Shown here piece after piece: positions 7,145 through 16,012 of a DNA stretch of 64,000 nt. The translations under genes and the position numbers were made by a program. The stretch spans positions 50,515 through 114,514 of the forward strand of contig CALTYZ010000002.1 in the NCBI GenBank assembly GCA_943913645.1, written 5' to 3'. Positions within the stretch are counted from its first letter, which is position 1, and every line of letters begins with the position of its first letter. This DNA is from an uncultured Corynebacterium sp. (GTDB lineage: Bacteria; Actinomycetota; Actinomycetes; Mycobacteriales; Mycobacteriaceae). The notes under the pieces were generated by a model. That model did no database searches, had not been told where the DNA came from, and saw only the letters and a list, made by a program, of their open reading frames with translations.

Positions 7145-8101
7145 CTAGTGGCCGTGGTCGGGGTTTTCCAGCTCAGTGTAGCCAGGCGCACGCCAGTCAA
7201 CGTTCGCACTGTCTTTGGTGTCAAGACCCACACCGGCACCAGCAGCCTCGGGAACTTTGGCAAAAATGTTGCGGCGTGCGCGACCTGCACGTAGCTGTCG
7301 TTCCACCCGTTGTGCTAGCAGGGTGAGCACATAGTTGATCAGGATCATGATCAGACCCACAACGAACAGCGAGGCCAGGAAGTTCTGGTTCGCTGATGCA
7401 GACTGCGTGCCGGAACGGACCACCTCGATGTAGCCGATCTGGTAGCCGAGGGCCGTGTCTTTCAGCGCGATAACCATTTGTGCGATCAGCGCTGGAAGCA
7501 TCGCTGCGATCGACTGCGGCAGCAGGATGCGCCACATGCACTGCCAGTGGGACAAACCAAGCGCTCGGGCTGCCTCAGTTTGTCCTCGTGGCAAGGAGTT
7601 GATGCCTGCTCGCAGAATTTCTGCGATGACAGAACCGTTGTAGAGCGTCAGCGCGACCACAACTGCCCAAAAAGCAAGCCCATTGGGCGGCACAAGGCGG
7701 TAGACGGCAAACAGCTGGTACGCGAAGATCATGAGCAAGAGCACGGGAATTGCGCGGAAAAACTCAACGATAACGGCGCAGGTGTTTCGCAAAAACCACG
7801 ATTCCGACAACCTTCCAAGGCCGAAAACGACACCGAAAATGATCGCCAGAATAATGCTGGTTAGCGCTGCGCTGACTGTGCCCCAGAGGCCGGGCAGGAT
7901 GTATGTGGTCCATGTGTTGGCCTCAAAAAACGGTGTCCACTTTGCCGCAGCGAGCTGGTCCTTGCTCGCCAGTGTTGACACGACCCACCACCCAGCGAGC
8001 GCGAGGATGATCAGCGTGACTGCAGTGTAGATACGGTTGCGCATGATCCCCTTTGGACCGGGGGTGTCATAAAGCACTGTTGCGCGAACTTCATTCGCCA
8101 T
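7145..8101 (-). CDS. gluD: GluD, glutamate ABC transporter permease
   Basis: The 318-residue inner-membrane permease has the polar amino acid transporter fold (His/Glu/Gln/Arg/opine family). The EAA loop reads LPRGQTEAARALGLSHWQC. The N-terminus VRATVLYDTPGPKG is typical for corynebacterial GluD. It is about 45 residues longer than recalled for C. glutamicum GluD because of a polar C-terminal tail (about residues 270-318). The start codon overlaps the gluC stop region by 1 bp (both at 8101), which shows translational coupling. It works with GluC, the binding protein GluB and ATPase GluA to import glutamate. Confidence 0.92.
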   Translation of the reverse strand: MANEVRATVLYDTPGPKGIMRNRIYTAVTLIILALAGWWVVSTLASKDQLAAAKWTPFFEANTWTTYILPGLWGTVSAALTSIILAIIFGVVFGLGRLSESWFLRNTCAVIVEFFRAIPVLLLMIFAYQLFAVYRLVPPNGLAFWAVVVALTLYNGSVIAEILRAGINSLPRGQTEAARALGLSHWQCMWRILLPQSIAAMLPALIAQMVIALKDTALGYQIGYIEVVRSGTQSASANQNFLASLFVVGLIMILINYVLTLLAQRVERQLRAGRARRNIFAKVPEAAGAGVGLDTKDSANVDWRAPGYTELENPDHGH

Positions 8102-8787
8102 TAGTTGTTCACCGCCAATCGATCTGCCAGACGCCCAACAACAAGGCCCATCGGCAGAGTCAAGATAATGAATCCGAGCGCGAATACACCGAAGATCACA
8201 AAAAGATGGCTGGCGTGGAACTCAATGGTGGATTTCATCAGCAGCGACGCTTCCGCCACACCGATTGCTGAGGCAATAGTGGTGTTCTTCGTCAACGCGA
8301 TGAGCGTGTTGCCCAGCGGCACGAGCGCAGCGCGCCAAGCCTGGGGAAACACAATGGTTGTAAACGTCTGTGCGAAGCCTAAGCCTAATGATCGCGCCGC
8401 CTCGGCTTGACCAAAGTGCACAGTGTTAATCCCACTGCGCAAGGACTCTGCAACGAAGCAGGAGGTGTACAAAATGAAACCCAAGACTGCAAGGCGAAAA
8501 TTCTGGTCAACAAGAAACGTGCTGGAATCTCGACTTGCAAGCTGAAGGCCGAGGTTTTGATATAGCCCGAATGAGCAGAACAAGATCACCAGCGTCAAAG
8601 GGGTATTGCGCACGGTGTTGATATATAAGGCGGAAATCGAGCGCAAGACCCCGATGGGAGAGACCCGCATGGCGGTCAGGATGGTCCCGAGGACAAACGA
8701 TCCGATCGCTGAGTAGACCGTTAATTTGATCGTGGTCCAAAAGGCAGGCCAAAGCTTGGGCAGTAGGTCAGCCCACAGTGCGTCCAT
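8101..8787 (-). CDS. gluC: GluC, glutamate ABC transporter permease
   Basis: This 228-residue permease is the partner of GluD. Its EAA loop contains GQAEAARSLGLGFAQTF and the N-terminus MDALWADLLPKLWPAFWTT leads into the first membrane helix. Five membrane segments are apparent. It sits between gluB (53 bp upstream) and gluD (overlapping). The family would also fit other polar amino acids; the assignment to glutamate rests on the gluABCD order and on the GluD and GluB sequences. Confidence 0.92.
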   Translation of the reverse strand: MDALWADLLPKLWPAFWTTIKLTVYSAIGSFVLGTILTAMRVSPIGVLRSISALYINTVRNTPLTLVILFCSFGLYQNLGLQLASRDSSTFLVDQNFRLAVLGFILYTSCFVAESLRSGINTVHFGQAEAARSLGLGFAQTFTTIVFPQAWRAALVPLGNTLIALTKNTTIASAIGVAEASLLMKSTIEFHASHLFVIFGVFALGFIILTLPMGLVVGRLADRLAVNN

Positions 8788-8840
8788 GTGTGATTCTCCC
8801 GTCGAGCTGCTGTTCGTCCCCAGAGGTCTCTTGCTGGCGC

Positions 8841-9737
8841 TTAGAGGAAGGAAAGGTCGCCTGGGGTTGCTTTATCTACACCTTCACCGCCAGCGATGTT
8901 GGCCTCAACATATTTGTCGAATGATCCATCGTCATACATCGCTTGCAGCGCGTTGTTGATCGCTTCGGTAGCTTCAGTGTCGTCTTTCTTCAGCCCGATG
9001 CCGTAGTACTCATCAGTGAATGCCTTGCCGTCCTTCTCCAGGCCGACGACCTTGAAGGTTCCGGGGGATTGAGCAGAGTAGCCGCCCAGGATCGTTGCGT
9101 CGGTGGTCAACGCATCAACATTGCCTTGGCGCAGTGCCTCAACGCATGAGGAGTATGTGTCATACTCCTGCAGTTGCACTCCTGGGAGCTCGTCTTTCAC
9201 CTTCTGGGCTGGCGTGGATCCGGTGACTGAGCACAGGATCTTGCCATCGAGGTCTTCGAGGCTGTGAATGTCGTTGTTGGCGTCTTGGACGAGCAACGCC
9301 TGGTGGGTGAGCAGGTAAGGGCCGCCGAAATTCACCGTTTCGGAACGAGATTTGTTGATGGAGTACGTAGCGGTGATCAGGTCGACTTCGCCGTTTTGGA
9401 TCAATGTTTCGCGCTGGGCGGAGGGGGTTTCACGCCAGCTAATCTCTGGCTCAGACCAGCCGTTTTCTTTGGCAATGTGGTTGACAACGTAGGTGGCTAC
9501 GTCAATGTCAAGCCCGGTCATGGAGCCGTCTGGCTCGCGCAGACCAAGACCCGGCTGGTCAAATTTCGTGCCCAAGGTGACCTCGCCGGCCTCGATGTGA
9601 GCAAGTAGGCCATCGCCGGCAGCTGCGGACCCACCGCCAGTGGTAGAAGAGCCGCTTTCGGAGCCACCGCAGGCGGTGAGCGACAGGCTGATAGCGGCAG
9701 CTGCGGTAGCAGCCATGAGACGAACGGTGCGGTTCAT
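8841..9737 (-). CDS. gluB: GluB, glutamate-binding lipoprotein
   Basis: The 298-residue lipoprotein is the extracellular solute-binding part of the glutamate transporter. A signal peptide (about residues 1-25) ends in the lipobox LTAC, with the lipid-modified Cys followed by a Gly/Ser-rich linker. The mature part has the SBP_bac_3 pattern: LGTKFDQPGLG, GLDIDVATYV and the hinge block ILCSVTGSTPAQ. The ATG at 9737 is chosen because AAGGAG lies 8 nt upstream; an in-frame ATG six codons earlier lacks such a site. It is the most abundant component in such systems and has its own ribosome site after gluA. Confidence 0.94.
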   Translation of the reverse strand: MNRTVRLMAATAAAAISLSLTACGGSESGSSTTGGGSAAAGDGLLAHIEAGEVTLGTKFDQPGLGLREPDGSMTGLDIDVATYVVNHIAKENGWSEPEISWRETPSAQRETLIQNGEVDLITATYSINKSRSETVNFGGPYLLTHQALLVQDANNDIHSLEDLDGKILCSVTGSTPAQKVKDELPGVQLQEYDTYSSCVEALRQGNVDALTTDATILGGYSAQSPGTFKVVGLEKDGKAFTDEYYGIGLKKDDTEATEAINNALQAMYDDGSFDKYVEANIAGGEGVDKATPGDLSFL

Positions 9738-9767
9738 GAGTGAAACTCCTTGCATGTGGTGAAAGTG

Positions 9768-10517
9768 CTAGTGAAGGATTTTGCCCAGGAAGTCCTTGGC
9801 GCGATCCGATTCGGGACGGGTGAAAAACGACTCAGGGTCGGTGTTTTCGACGATTTCGCCATCCGCCATGAAGATGACCCGGTCAGCAACTTTGCTGGCG
9901 AATCCCATCTCGTGGGTGACTACGAGCATGGTCATTCCAGTCGCGGCGAGCTCGCCCATGACATTGAGCACTTCGCCGACCATCTCTGGGTCGAGAGCGG
10001 AGGTTGGTTCGTCGAAAAGCATGACCTTCGGGCTCATCGCGAGCGCGCGGGCGATCGCTACTCGTTGTTGTTGCCCGCCAGACAGTTGGGCGGGGTATTT
10101 GTCAGCTTGGTTGCCAATCCCAACGCGGTTGAGGAGCTCATCGGCGCGGGCGTTGGCCTCCGCTTTTGTAGCTTTGCGTACCTTGGTCGGTCCGAGGGTG
10201 ACGTTGTCGCGAATGGTCAAGTGCGGGAACAAATTGAACTGTTGAAACACCATGCCAACGTCGGCACGGAGTTTCGCTAGTTCCTTGCCTTCGGCTGGAA
10301 GTACCTTGCCGTCAATTTCGATCGTTCCGGAGTCGATGGTTTCGAGCCGGTTGATCGTGCGACACAGCGTCGATTTACCTGAACCGGAGGGACCAAGCAC
10401 GACGACGACTTGCCCGCGCGGGACTTCAAGGTTGATGTCCTTCAGCGCGTGGAAGTCGCCGAAGTGCTTGTTGACTCCCTGCATGCGAATCATCGGTTCA
10501 CCAATCGCTTGTGTCAT
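9768..10517 (-). CDS. gluA: GluA, glutamate ABC transporter ATPase
   Basis: The 249-residue ABC ATPase has Walker A GPSGSGKST, the Q-loop in VFQQFNLFPHLT, the signature LSGGQQQRVAIARAL, Walker B VMLFDEPTSALDPE and the switch His in VVTHEMGFA. It drives glutamate import through GluC/GluD. It is the first gene of the operon gluA-gluB-gluC-gluD. A minus-strand TAAACT (10557-10562) could be its -10, giving a leader of about 35 nt; no strong Shine-Dalgarno sequence is visible. The divergent neighbour is miaB, 155 bp away. No clear AmtR or GlxR site was found. Confidence 0.95.
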   Translation of the reverse strand: MTQAIGEPMIRMQGVNKHFGDFHALKDINLEVPRGQVVVVLGPSGSGKSTLCRTINRLETIDSGTIEIDGKVLPAEGKELAKLRADVGMVFQQFNLFPHLTIRDNVTLGPTKVRKATKAEANARADELLNRVGIGNQADKYPAQLSGGQQQRVAIARALAMSPKVMLFDEPTSALDPEMVGEVLNVMGELAATGMTMLVVTHEMGFASKVADRVIFMADGEIVENTDPESFFTRPESDRAKDFLGKILH

Positions 10518-10659
10518 GGGGATAACTTTTACTCGAAAAACGTGACGGCGACTACAAGTTTAGAAAAACATGTGAATCACGGGGGTGAATGACCTGTGTA
10601 TGGCGGCTGTCGGGGCATGTGTCAACATGCTTGAGTTAGGCGCACACCGGGCGTGGCAT

Positions 10660-10665
10660 TAGACT
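10660..10665 (+). promoter_or_regulatory. -10 hexamer of miaB
   Basis: TAGACT ends 7 nt before the GTG of miaB; no Shine-Dalgarno sequence is present, so the mRNA is predicted leaderless. Confidence 0.55.
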
Positions 10666-10672
10666 GCCCAAC

Positions 10673-12226
10673 GTGTCTACGGCGATTATTTCCAGCTCTG
10701 ACCACCCACAGAAGGAGGCCTCCCGCACCTATGAGGTGCGCACGTTCGGGTGCCAGATGAACGTGCATGATTCTGAGCGCCTCGCCGGCATGCTTGAAGC
10801 TGCAGGCTATGCGGCTGTACCTGAGGGGCAAGATCCTGACCTGGTGGTATTAAACACGTGTGCAGTGCGTGAGAACGCGGATCAGCGCCTATACGGCACC
10901 CTCGGCGCGCTCAAACACGCCAAACGCAACCGCCCAGGAATGCAGATTGCAGTCGGCGGCTGTTTAGCCCAGAAAGATAAAGCTGCCGTGATCTCGAAGG
11001 CGCCGTGGGTTGATGCTGTCTTCGGCACACACAACCTTTCCTCTCTTCCGGTGCTGTTAGAACGGGCGCGGGTGGAAAATGAGGCACAAGTCGAGATCGC
11101 TGAAGCGCTTGAGGTGTTTCCGTCCGTGCTGCCAGCAAAGCGTGAATCCACCTACGCGGGCTGGGTATCTGTGTCAGTGGGGTGCAATAACACCTGCACA
11201 TTTTGCATTGTGCCGTCCCTGCGCGGTAAGGAAGTAGACCGCCGCCCAGGCGACATCCTGGCTGAAGTCCGTGCCCTCGTGGAGCAAGGAGTGTGCGAGG
11301 TGACGTTGCTTGGTCAAAATGTCAACGCCTATGGGGTGAACTTCGTCGACCCGGACCTGCCCCGCGACCGGTCGGCGTTTTCGCAGTTGTTGCGCGCCTG
11401 CGGACAGATCGAAGGTCTTGAACGAGTGCGCTTTACCTCTCCGCACCCCGCCGAGTTCACCTCCGATGTGATTGACGCGATGGCGCAGACACCGAATGTG
11501 TGCCCCCAGTTGCATATGCCGCTACAGTCCGGGTCCGACAAGGTGCTCAAAGATATGCGCCGTTCCTACCGGGCGAAGAAATTTTTAGCCATCTTGGACG
11601 AGGTGCGCGACAAGCTTCCGCACGCCTCAATCACCACCGACATCATTGTCGGATTCCCAGGTGAGAGCGAACGGGACTTCCAGGACACGCTCGATGTTGT
11701 AGAGCAGGCTCGGTTTACTTCGGCGTACACGTTCCAGTATTCGCCGCGCCCGGGCACTCCCGCAGCCGTGATGGATGAGCAGATTCCCAAAGAGGTCGTC
11801 CAAGATCGTTTTGAACGCCTCGTCGCCCTCCAGGACCGGATTAGTGGTGAGGAAAACGACAAACTCATTGGCACCGAAGTCGAGCTGCTTGTGCAAGACG
11901 GTGGGCGGAAAAACTCGAAGACGAAGCGTCTATCTGGTCGCGCCCGCGATGGCCGCCTTGTGCATTTTACACCGTCACCTGCACGTTGCGGTGCTATCGA
12001 TGCCGAGATCCGGCCGGGCGATATTGTCCATGCCACCGTGACTGCAGCGACCCCACACTTTTTGCTCGCAGACGCCGGGGTCACCGCGCACCGCCGCACC
12101 ACGGCGGGGGACAACTCAGCCAGCGGCAATCTACCGAGGACCGCACCGGTGGAGGTGGGCTTAGGGTTACCGCAGGTTGGGCGCCCGAGTGCTGCTGATG
12201 AGGCTGGGCAGGTGTGCTGTGGTTGA
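10673..12226 (+). CDS. miaB: MiaB, tRNA-2-methylthio-N6-dimethylallyladenosine synthase
   Basis: The 517-residue radical-SAM enzyme adds the methylthio group to i6A37 in tRNAs, acting after MiaA. Domain order: UPF0004 (about residues 18-125, with TFGCQMN and the cluster Cys), radical SAM with CNNTCTFC (about 170-400), and TRAM (about 400-465). The last 45 residues are a variable tail. MiaA is encoded 3 kb downstream, so both steps of the same tRNA modification lie close together. The GTG start at 10673 has a -10 hexamer 7 nt upstream. The downstream membrane protein gene overlaps its end. Confidence 0.96.
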   Translation: MSTAIISSSDHPQKEASRTYEVRTFGCQMNVHDSERLAGMLEAAGYAAVPEGQDPDLVVLNTCAVRENADQRLYGTLGALKHAKRNRPGMQIAVGGCLAQKDKAAVISKAPWVDAVFGTHNLSSLPVLLERARVENEAQVEIAEALEVFPSVLPAKRESTYAGWVSVSVGCNNTCTFCIVPSLRGKEVDRRPGDILAEVRALVEQGVCEVTLLGQNVNAYGVNFVDPDLPRDRSAFSQLLRACGQIEGLERVRFTSPHPAEFTSDVIDAMAQTPNVCPQLHMPLQSGSDKVLKDMRRSYRAKKFLAILDEVRDKLPHASITTDIIVGFPGESERDFQDTLDVVEQARFTSAYTFQYSPRPGTPAAVMDEQIPKEVVQDRFERLVALQDRISGEENDKLIGTEVELLVQDGGRKNSKTKRLSGRARDGRLVHFTPSPARCGAIDAEIRPGDIVHATVTAATPHFLLADAGVTAHRRTTAGDNSASGNLPRTAPVEVGLGLPQVGRPSAADEAGQVCCG

Positions 12227-12878
12227 ACAAGGACGAACAAGCGATCCAGCGGCGCTGGCCAAAGCTGAGCACCGTGCGGGGAGCCGGCTGGCCGCTGGGC
12301 CAGTTCGGTGGGTATTGGTGGGCTGCGCACTGCTGTATCTGGCAGGCGTGGTGTTGCCGTTTGCAGGCTCCGCCGCAGGCTGGCAGATTCTCGGGTTCAC
12401 GCAGGCGGCACACGACGCGCACGCCACAATCGCCGAATACGTCTTCACCTGGGCGTCGTTGATCGGACTCGGTGTGATCACCCCCGCAGCGATGCTTACT
12501 CGACGCTACGGGCTGGCGGCGCTCGGCTGGGTGATCACAGCAATATCGTTGGTCAACGCATTGCTGTCGATTTGGCTCCGGCGCTCATCAGCTGAGGCGG
12601 TCGCGGGCACCGCCATTGAGCACGGGCCGGGCATGTACGTTTGCATTGCTGCCGTGCTCATTGCAGTGTTCGCGTATATCCCGGCGATTTTGCGACGCAG
12701 TGATGACCAACTAGAGCTTGCGCGTCAGCGTGCTCGTGCACGAGGCGACGACCCAGTTGCACAGCTGCAGCATGCGGCCGCCCAACGCGTGCACGAGCAG
12801 CAATCGAACCCGCTACTTATTGACGATCGTCGCCGCCGCACCGCCGAAAAGCGCCAGCTTGGTGGTGACAGCAACTAG
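12219..12878 (+). CDS. Conserved four-helix membrane protein (Rv2732c position)
   Basis: The protein of about 219 residues has four hydrophobic segments and a cytosolic C-terminus of about 65 residues, very rich in Arg, Gln and Ala. It is the syntenic counterpart of M. tuberculosis Rv2732c, which also follows miaB. No enzymatic motif is visible. The GTG at 12219 overlaps the end of miaB by 8 bp and follows GGGCAGG; an ATG at 12198 or 12177 is possible. Its stop overlaps the stop of the convergent DUF349 gene by 4 bp. The function is unknown. Confidence 0.75.
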   Translation: MVEQGRTSDPAALAKAEHRAGSRLAAGPVRWVLVGCALLYLAGVVLPFAGSAAGWQILGFTQAAHDAHATIAEYVFTWASLIGLGVITPAAMLTRRYGLAALGWVITAISLVNALLSIWLRRSSAEAVAGTAIEHGPGMYVCIAAVLIAVFAYIPAILRRSDDQLELARQRARARGDDPVAQLQHAAAQRVHEQQSNPLLIDDRRRRTAEKRQLGGDSN

Positions 12879-14266
12879 CGCTCGTTTGCGGCCTTGGCAG
12901 CAACATCAGCGAACTCCTGCCATTGCTGCGCCTGTTCGCGTAACTCAGCCGCTTTCTTTGTGTCTCCTGACTGCTGTGCTGACTCGGCTTGCGCGCGAAA
13001 GTCGTCTGCCTTGGCTTGAAACTGATTCACCTTCTCCTGGGCTGCAGGGTCCGAGCGACGCCAGCGTGATTCCTCAGCATCGGCAACCCTGCGCTCGAGA
13101 GCTGCGATTTTGTCTTCATACTCGCGGACTTGGCCTCGCGGCACATAGCCGATTGCCTCCCATTTTTCCTGCAGTTCGCGCAGCTTGGCCTTTGCCGCAG
13201 ACAATCCATTTTCCGGATTAATGACAGGATCGTACTCAGCCAGCAACGCATCCTTAGCTTCGGCGTTGGCCGCGAATTCCTTGTCGCGCTGCGCATTGAC
13301 AGCATTTCGGGCGTCGAAAAAGCGGTCTTGGGCGGCACGAAAGCGTGCCCAAAGTTTATCGTCCACCTCACGCGGTGCTCGCCCCGCCGCCTTCCACTCC
13401 TGCATCAGGTTGCGGTAGGCACGGGCAGTCTCATGCCACTCAGTCGAGTCCTGCAAGGCCTCCGCGCGTTCAACCAGCTCTTCCTTAGTCTTTTTGGCAG
13501 CCGCTCGTCCGCGATCAAGTTCGGCGAAGTGTGAGCCGCGTCGGCGGTTGAATCCGTCGCGGGCGCGCGCATAGCGCTTCCACAGAGCATCATCCGTTTT
13601 GCGGTCAATGCCGCGGATGGTGCGCCACTCCTCAAGAATTTCCCGGATTCGATCACCCGCAGCTTTCCACTCGGTGGAGTTTTCTGCCAGCTCCTCCGCC
13701 TCAGCTGCGAGCGCTTCCTTGCGCGCGATCGCTTCAGCACGCCGCGCCGCCTTGTGTTCTTTGGCGCGTTCACCTGCCGCTTCAGTCGCAGCAATCAGCT
13801 GATCGAGGCGAGCCTGCAAAGCATCGAAGTCACCGATCGCAGCGGCGCTATCGAGCGAATCTCGCAATGCCTGCGCATTCGCCCGCAGTGTTGTCGCATC
13901 CTCTGGGTGTGCACCGAGACGCACCTCAAGCAATTCAACCTCAATCACCAGATCATCAAAACGCTGGCCGTAGTGCGCGAGCCCCTCCTGCGGGGTGCCG
14001 GCTTGCCACGACCCGACTTGGCGTTCCTGGCCACCACGAATCACATACACCGTGCCGTCCTCATCAACTCGGCCGAACTGGGATGGGTCTGTTTTGCGCT
14101 CCCGCTGCTGCGCGTTGGGCGCTGGTACCGGCGTCGGCGTGGAGCGCTGGGGGTCCACGGAGCCTGGACGTGGCCCTGGTTTAGGTGCCCGGTGCGGCAT
14201 CGCCGCGGGAGTGGGCTGGTGTGCGTTGTCATCAGAAGAGGAACTGGGCTGGTTTGTGGAAGTCAT
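12875..14266 (-). CDS. DUF349 repeat protein
   Basis: The 463-residue soluble protein begins with a disordered Ser/Pro/Gln-rich region (about residues 1-75), followed by repeated DUF349 helical units. These show the recurring pattern of Trp-Lys-x-x-Gly and Leu-Trp-x-Arg-Phe, for example EWKAAGRAPREVDDKLWARF. The C-terminal third is a Glu/Gln/Arg-rich coiled coil. It corresponds to M. tuberculosis Rv2731. DUF349 proteins have been linked to stress survival, but the molecular role is unknown. The ATG at 14266 follows AAAGGA; the longer frame adds 20 residues with no support. Confidence 0.85.
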   Translation of the reverse strand: MTSTNQPSSSSDDNAHQPTPAAMPHRAPKPGPRPGSVDPQRSTPTPVPAPNAQQRERKTDPSQFGRVDEDGTVYVIRGGQERQVGSWQAGTPQEGLAHYGQRFDDLVIEVELLEVRLGAHPEDATTLRANAQALRDSLDSAAAIGDFDALQARLDQLIAATEAAGERAKEHKAARRAEAIARKEALAAEAEELAENSTEWKAAGDRIREILEEWRTIRGIDRKTDDALWKRYARARDGFNRRRGSHFAELDRGRAAAKKTKEELVERAEALQDSTEWHETARAYRNLMQEWKAAGRAPREVDDKLWARFRAAQDRFFDARNAVNAQRDKEFAANAEAKDALLAEYDPVINPENGLSAAKAKLRELQEKWEAIGYVPRGQVREYEDKIAALERRVADAEESRWRRSDPAAQEKVNQFQAKADDFRAQAESAQQSGDTKKAAELREQAQQWQEFADVAAKAANER

Positions 14267-14459
14267 GGGACACGCATCCTTTCGTAGAGAAAGTGTTGCC
14301 GCGCACCGCGGCTCCAGAGTAGTCAACCCACCGTTGGAGCCACCTGCACGCTCTCGGTTGGGCGCAGTAGTTCCTAAACTTTACCGCGCGACATATGCGC
14401 TGGGTTGGATTTGTCCTCACCCAGTACCCACTGTTGTAAACCGGACGCGCCGTCAGCGC

Positions 14460-14465
14460 TAGGGT
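14460..14465 (+). promoter_or_regulatory. -10 hexamer of the LigB-like gene
   Basis: TAGGGT ends 7 nt before the GTG at 14473 and overlaps the alternative GTG at 14464, which decides for the later start. TTGTAA at 14434-14439 may be a weak -35. Confidence 0.5.
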
Positions 14466-14472
14466 GGGCCGG

Positions 14473-15078
14473 GTGAAGGCCCGTCTCCTTTTCATTCCCG
14501 GCTCCCCGGCGCTGATTGAACCGCTCGCTGCGGCGGACGCACCGTCACGTCGACTAGCAGAAGCAGCTCGCTCAACCGCGCTGCTGAGAAGTGACGAAGC
14601 CGCTGCGGCTGTGGACATCGTCTGCAGCATGGATCAGGCCGCGTACACTGCCTGGACCGGCTCGCTGCGTGCCTGGGGTGCGCCGCAGGTCAACGTGGGG
14701 GGTGGGAACTACCTCGGCGAGCTCGTGACCCGTTATCTGTTGGGGGAGCGCAACTATCGCGCCACCCGCGAGCGTATAGCCCCTGTAGACCCAGCGGCGC
14801 TTACCGTCGTTGTGATCGACGGCCCAGCGGGACTGACCCCGCGCGCGCCCCTCGCGATGATCGACAGCGGCCCTAAGATGCACCAGCTACTACGCCAACT
14901 CATTGCAACCGGCACAAGCGAAGGCCTCACACATGAGGAACTCGCGCAAAGCGGGGTCTGCGAACCACAGCGCTGGCTCGAACTAGCGCAACTCGACGTC
15001 GCACACGCATGTCTGCTTGACGACGACGCCACGTTGGGGGTTGGACGCTACGTCGGCGAATGGGAGATCAACGCATGA
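14473..15078 (+). CDS. Class III extradiol dioxygenase (LigB)-like protein of unknown function
   Basis: The protein of about 201 residues occupies the place of M. tuberculosis Rv2728c, directly before miaA, and seems to be a shortened LigB-superfamily member. The segment VNVGGGNYLGELVTRYLLGERN and the later VVIDGPAGLTPRAPLAMID are the conserved blocks. The metal-binding His pair near the N-terminus of true dioxygenases is not evident, so enzyme activity is doubtful. Its stop overlaps the miaA start (ATGA), so the two genes are coupled. The GTG at 14473 is selected from the adjacent -10 hexamer. Confidence 0.7.
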   Translation: MKARLLFIPGSPALIEPLAAADAPSRRLAEAARSTALLRSDEAAAAVDIVCSMDQAAYTAWTGSLRAWGAPQVNVGGGNYLGELVTRYLLGERNYRATRERIAPVDPAALTVVVIDGPAGLTPRAPLAMIDSGPKMHQLLRQLIATGTSEGLTHEELAQSGVCEPQRWLELAQLDVAHACLLDDDATLGVGRYVGEWEINA

Positions 15079-15989
15079 CGTATCCCATCGCTGTCGTCGG
15101 CCCAACCGCCGCTGGCAAGTCTGCGCTTGGCATCGCACTCGCACAAGCCTTCGACGGGGAAATTGTCAACGTCGATTCCATGCAGCTCTACCGCGGCATG
15201 GATATCGGCACCGCGAAACTCCCCCAAGATCAGCGAGGCGGAATACCGCATCACCTCCTTGACATCTGGGAGGTGACCAAAACCGCAAGTGTTGCGGAGT
15301 ACCAAACACTCGCCGTCGACACCGTCGAACAAATTGCTGCGCGCGGGAAACGGCCCATTCTCGTCGGCGGGTCAATGCTCTACGTGCAATCGCTTATCGA
15401 CGCCTGGCGTTTCCCCCCAACTGACCCCGCAACCCGAGCAAGATACGAATCACGACTTACCGCCATCGGCATCGACGCTCTGCACGCTGAACTCGCCCAG
15501 AAAGACCCGCAAGCCGCCGCAACCATCGAAGACAAAGACCCCCGCCGCACCGTGCGCGCACTCGAAGTCATCGAGCTCACCGGAAAACCGTTTCGAGCCT
15601 CGCAACCACCAAAAAATGCGCCACCACGCTGGGGAACCCGCATACTTGGGCTGCGCGCAGACGCAAACTGGCTCAACCCCAGGATCACACAGCGAACGCA
15701 CGACATGTTCGCCACCGGACTGGTCGAAGAAGTGCAGACCTTGCAACACCAAGGTCTAGTCCACGACTCAACAGCTGGCCACGCAATCGGATACGCCCAA
15801 GTGCTTGACATGCTCAACGGGGCATTGACCCCCGATGAGGCGGTTGCACACACCATCACCGGTACCCGCCGCTACGTGCGCCGACAACGCTCCTGGTTCA
15901 ACCGCGACCCGCGGATTATCTGGCTCGACGCGCACGCACCGAACCTGCCAGAACTGGCCGCCGCCGCGCTCGAGCACGGTGAGCACTAA
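15075..15989 (+). CDS. miaA: MiaA, tRNA dimethylallyltransferase
   Basis: The 304-residue enzyme transfers a dimethylallyl group to A37 of tRNAs reading UNN codons, the step before MiaB. It has the P-loop GPTAAGKSALG, the substrate block VNVDSMQLYRGMDIGTAK, PHHLLD and the conserved LVGGSMLYVQSLID. The C-terminal part contains AIGYAQVLDMLNG (usually GYxQ) and RRYVRRQRSWFNRDPR. The ATG overlaps the preceding gene by 4 bp; the frame extension five codons upstream is not needed. dapF follows after 23 bp with its own promoter. Confidence 0.96.
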   Translation: MTYPIAVVGPTAAGKSALGIALAQAFDGEIVNVDSMQLYRGMDIGTAKLPQDQRGGIPHHLLDIWEVTKTASVAEYQTLAVDTVEQIAARGKRPILVGGSMLYVQSLIDAWRFPPTDPATRARYESRLTAIGIDALHAELAQKDPQAAATIEDKDPRRTVRALEVIELTGKPFRASQPPKNAPPRWGTRILGLRADANWLNPRITQRTHDMFATGLVEEVQTLQHQGLVHDSTAGHAIGYAQVLDMLNGALTPDEAVAHTITGTRRYVRRQRSWFNRDPRIIWLDAHAPNLPELAAAALEHGEH

Positions 15990-15999
15990 CCCCAACTAC

Positions 16000-16005
16000 T
16001 AGGAT
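16000..16005 (+). promoter_or_regulatory. -10 hexamer of dapF
   Basis: TAGGAT ends 7 nt before the GTG of dapF, in the short gap after miaA. It predicts a separate leaderless dapF mRNA. Confidence 0.55.
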
Positions 16006-16012
16006 CGTCGCT

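Noticed and set aside
10571..10580. TGTGAATCAC near gluA/miaB as a GlxR site
   Set aside because: The half sites are too close for the 16-bp GlxR palindrome (TGTGA-N6-TCACA).
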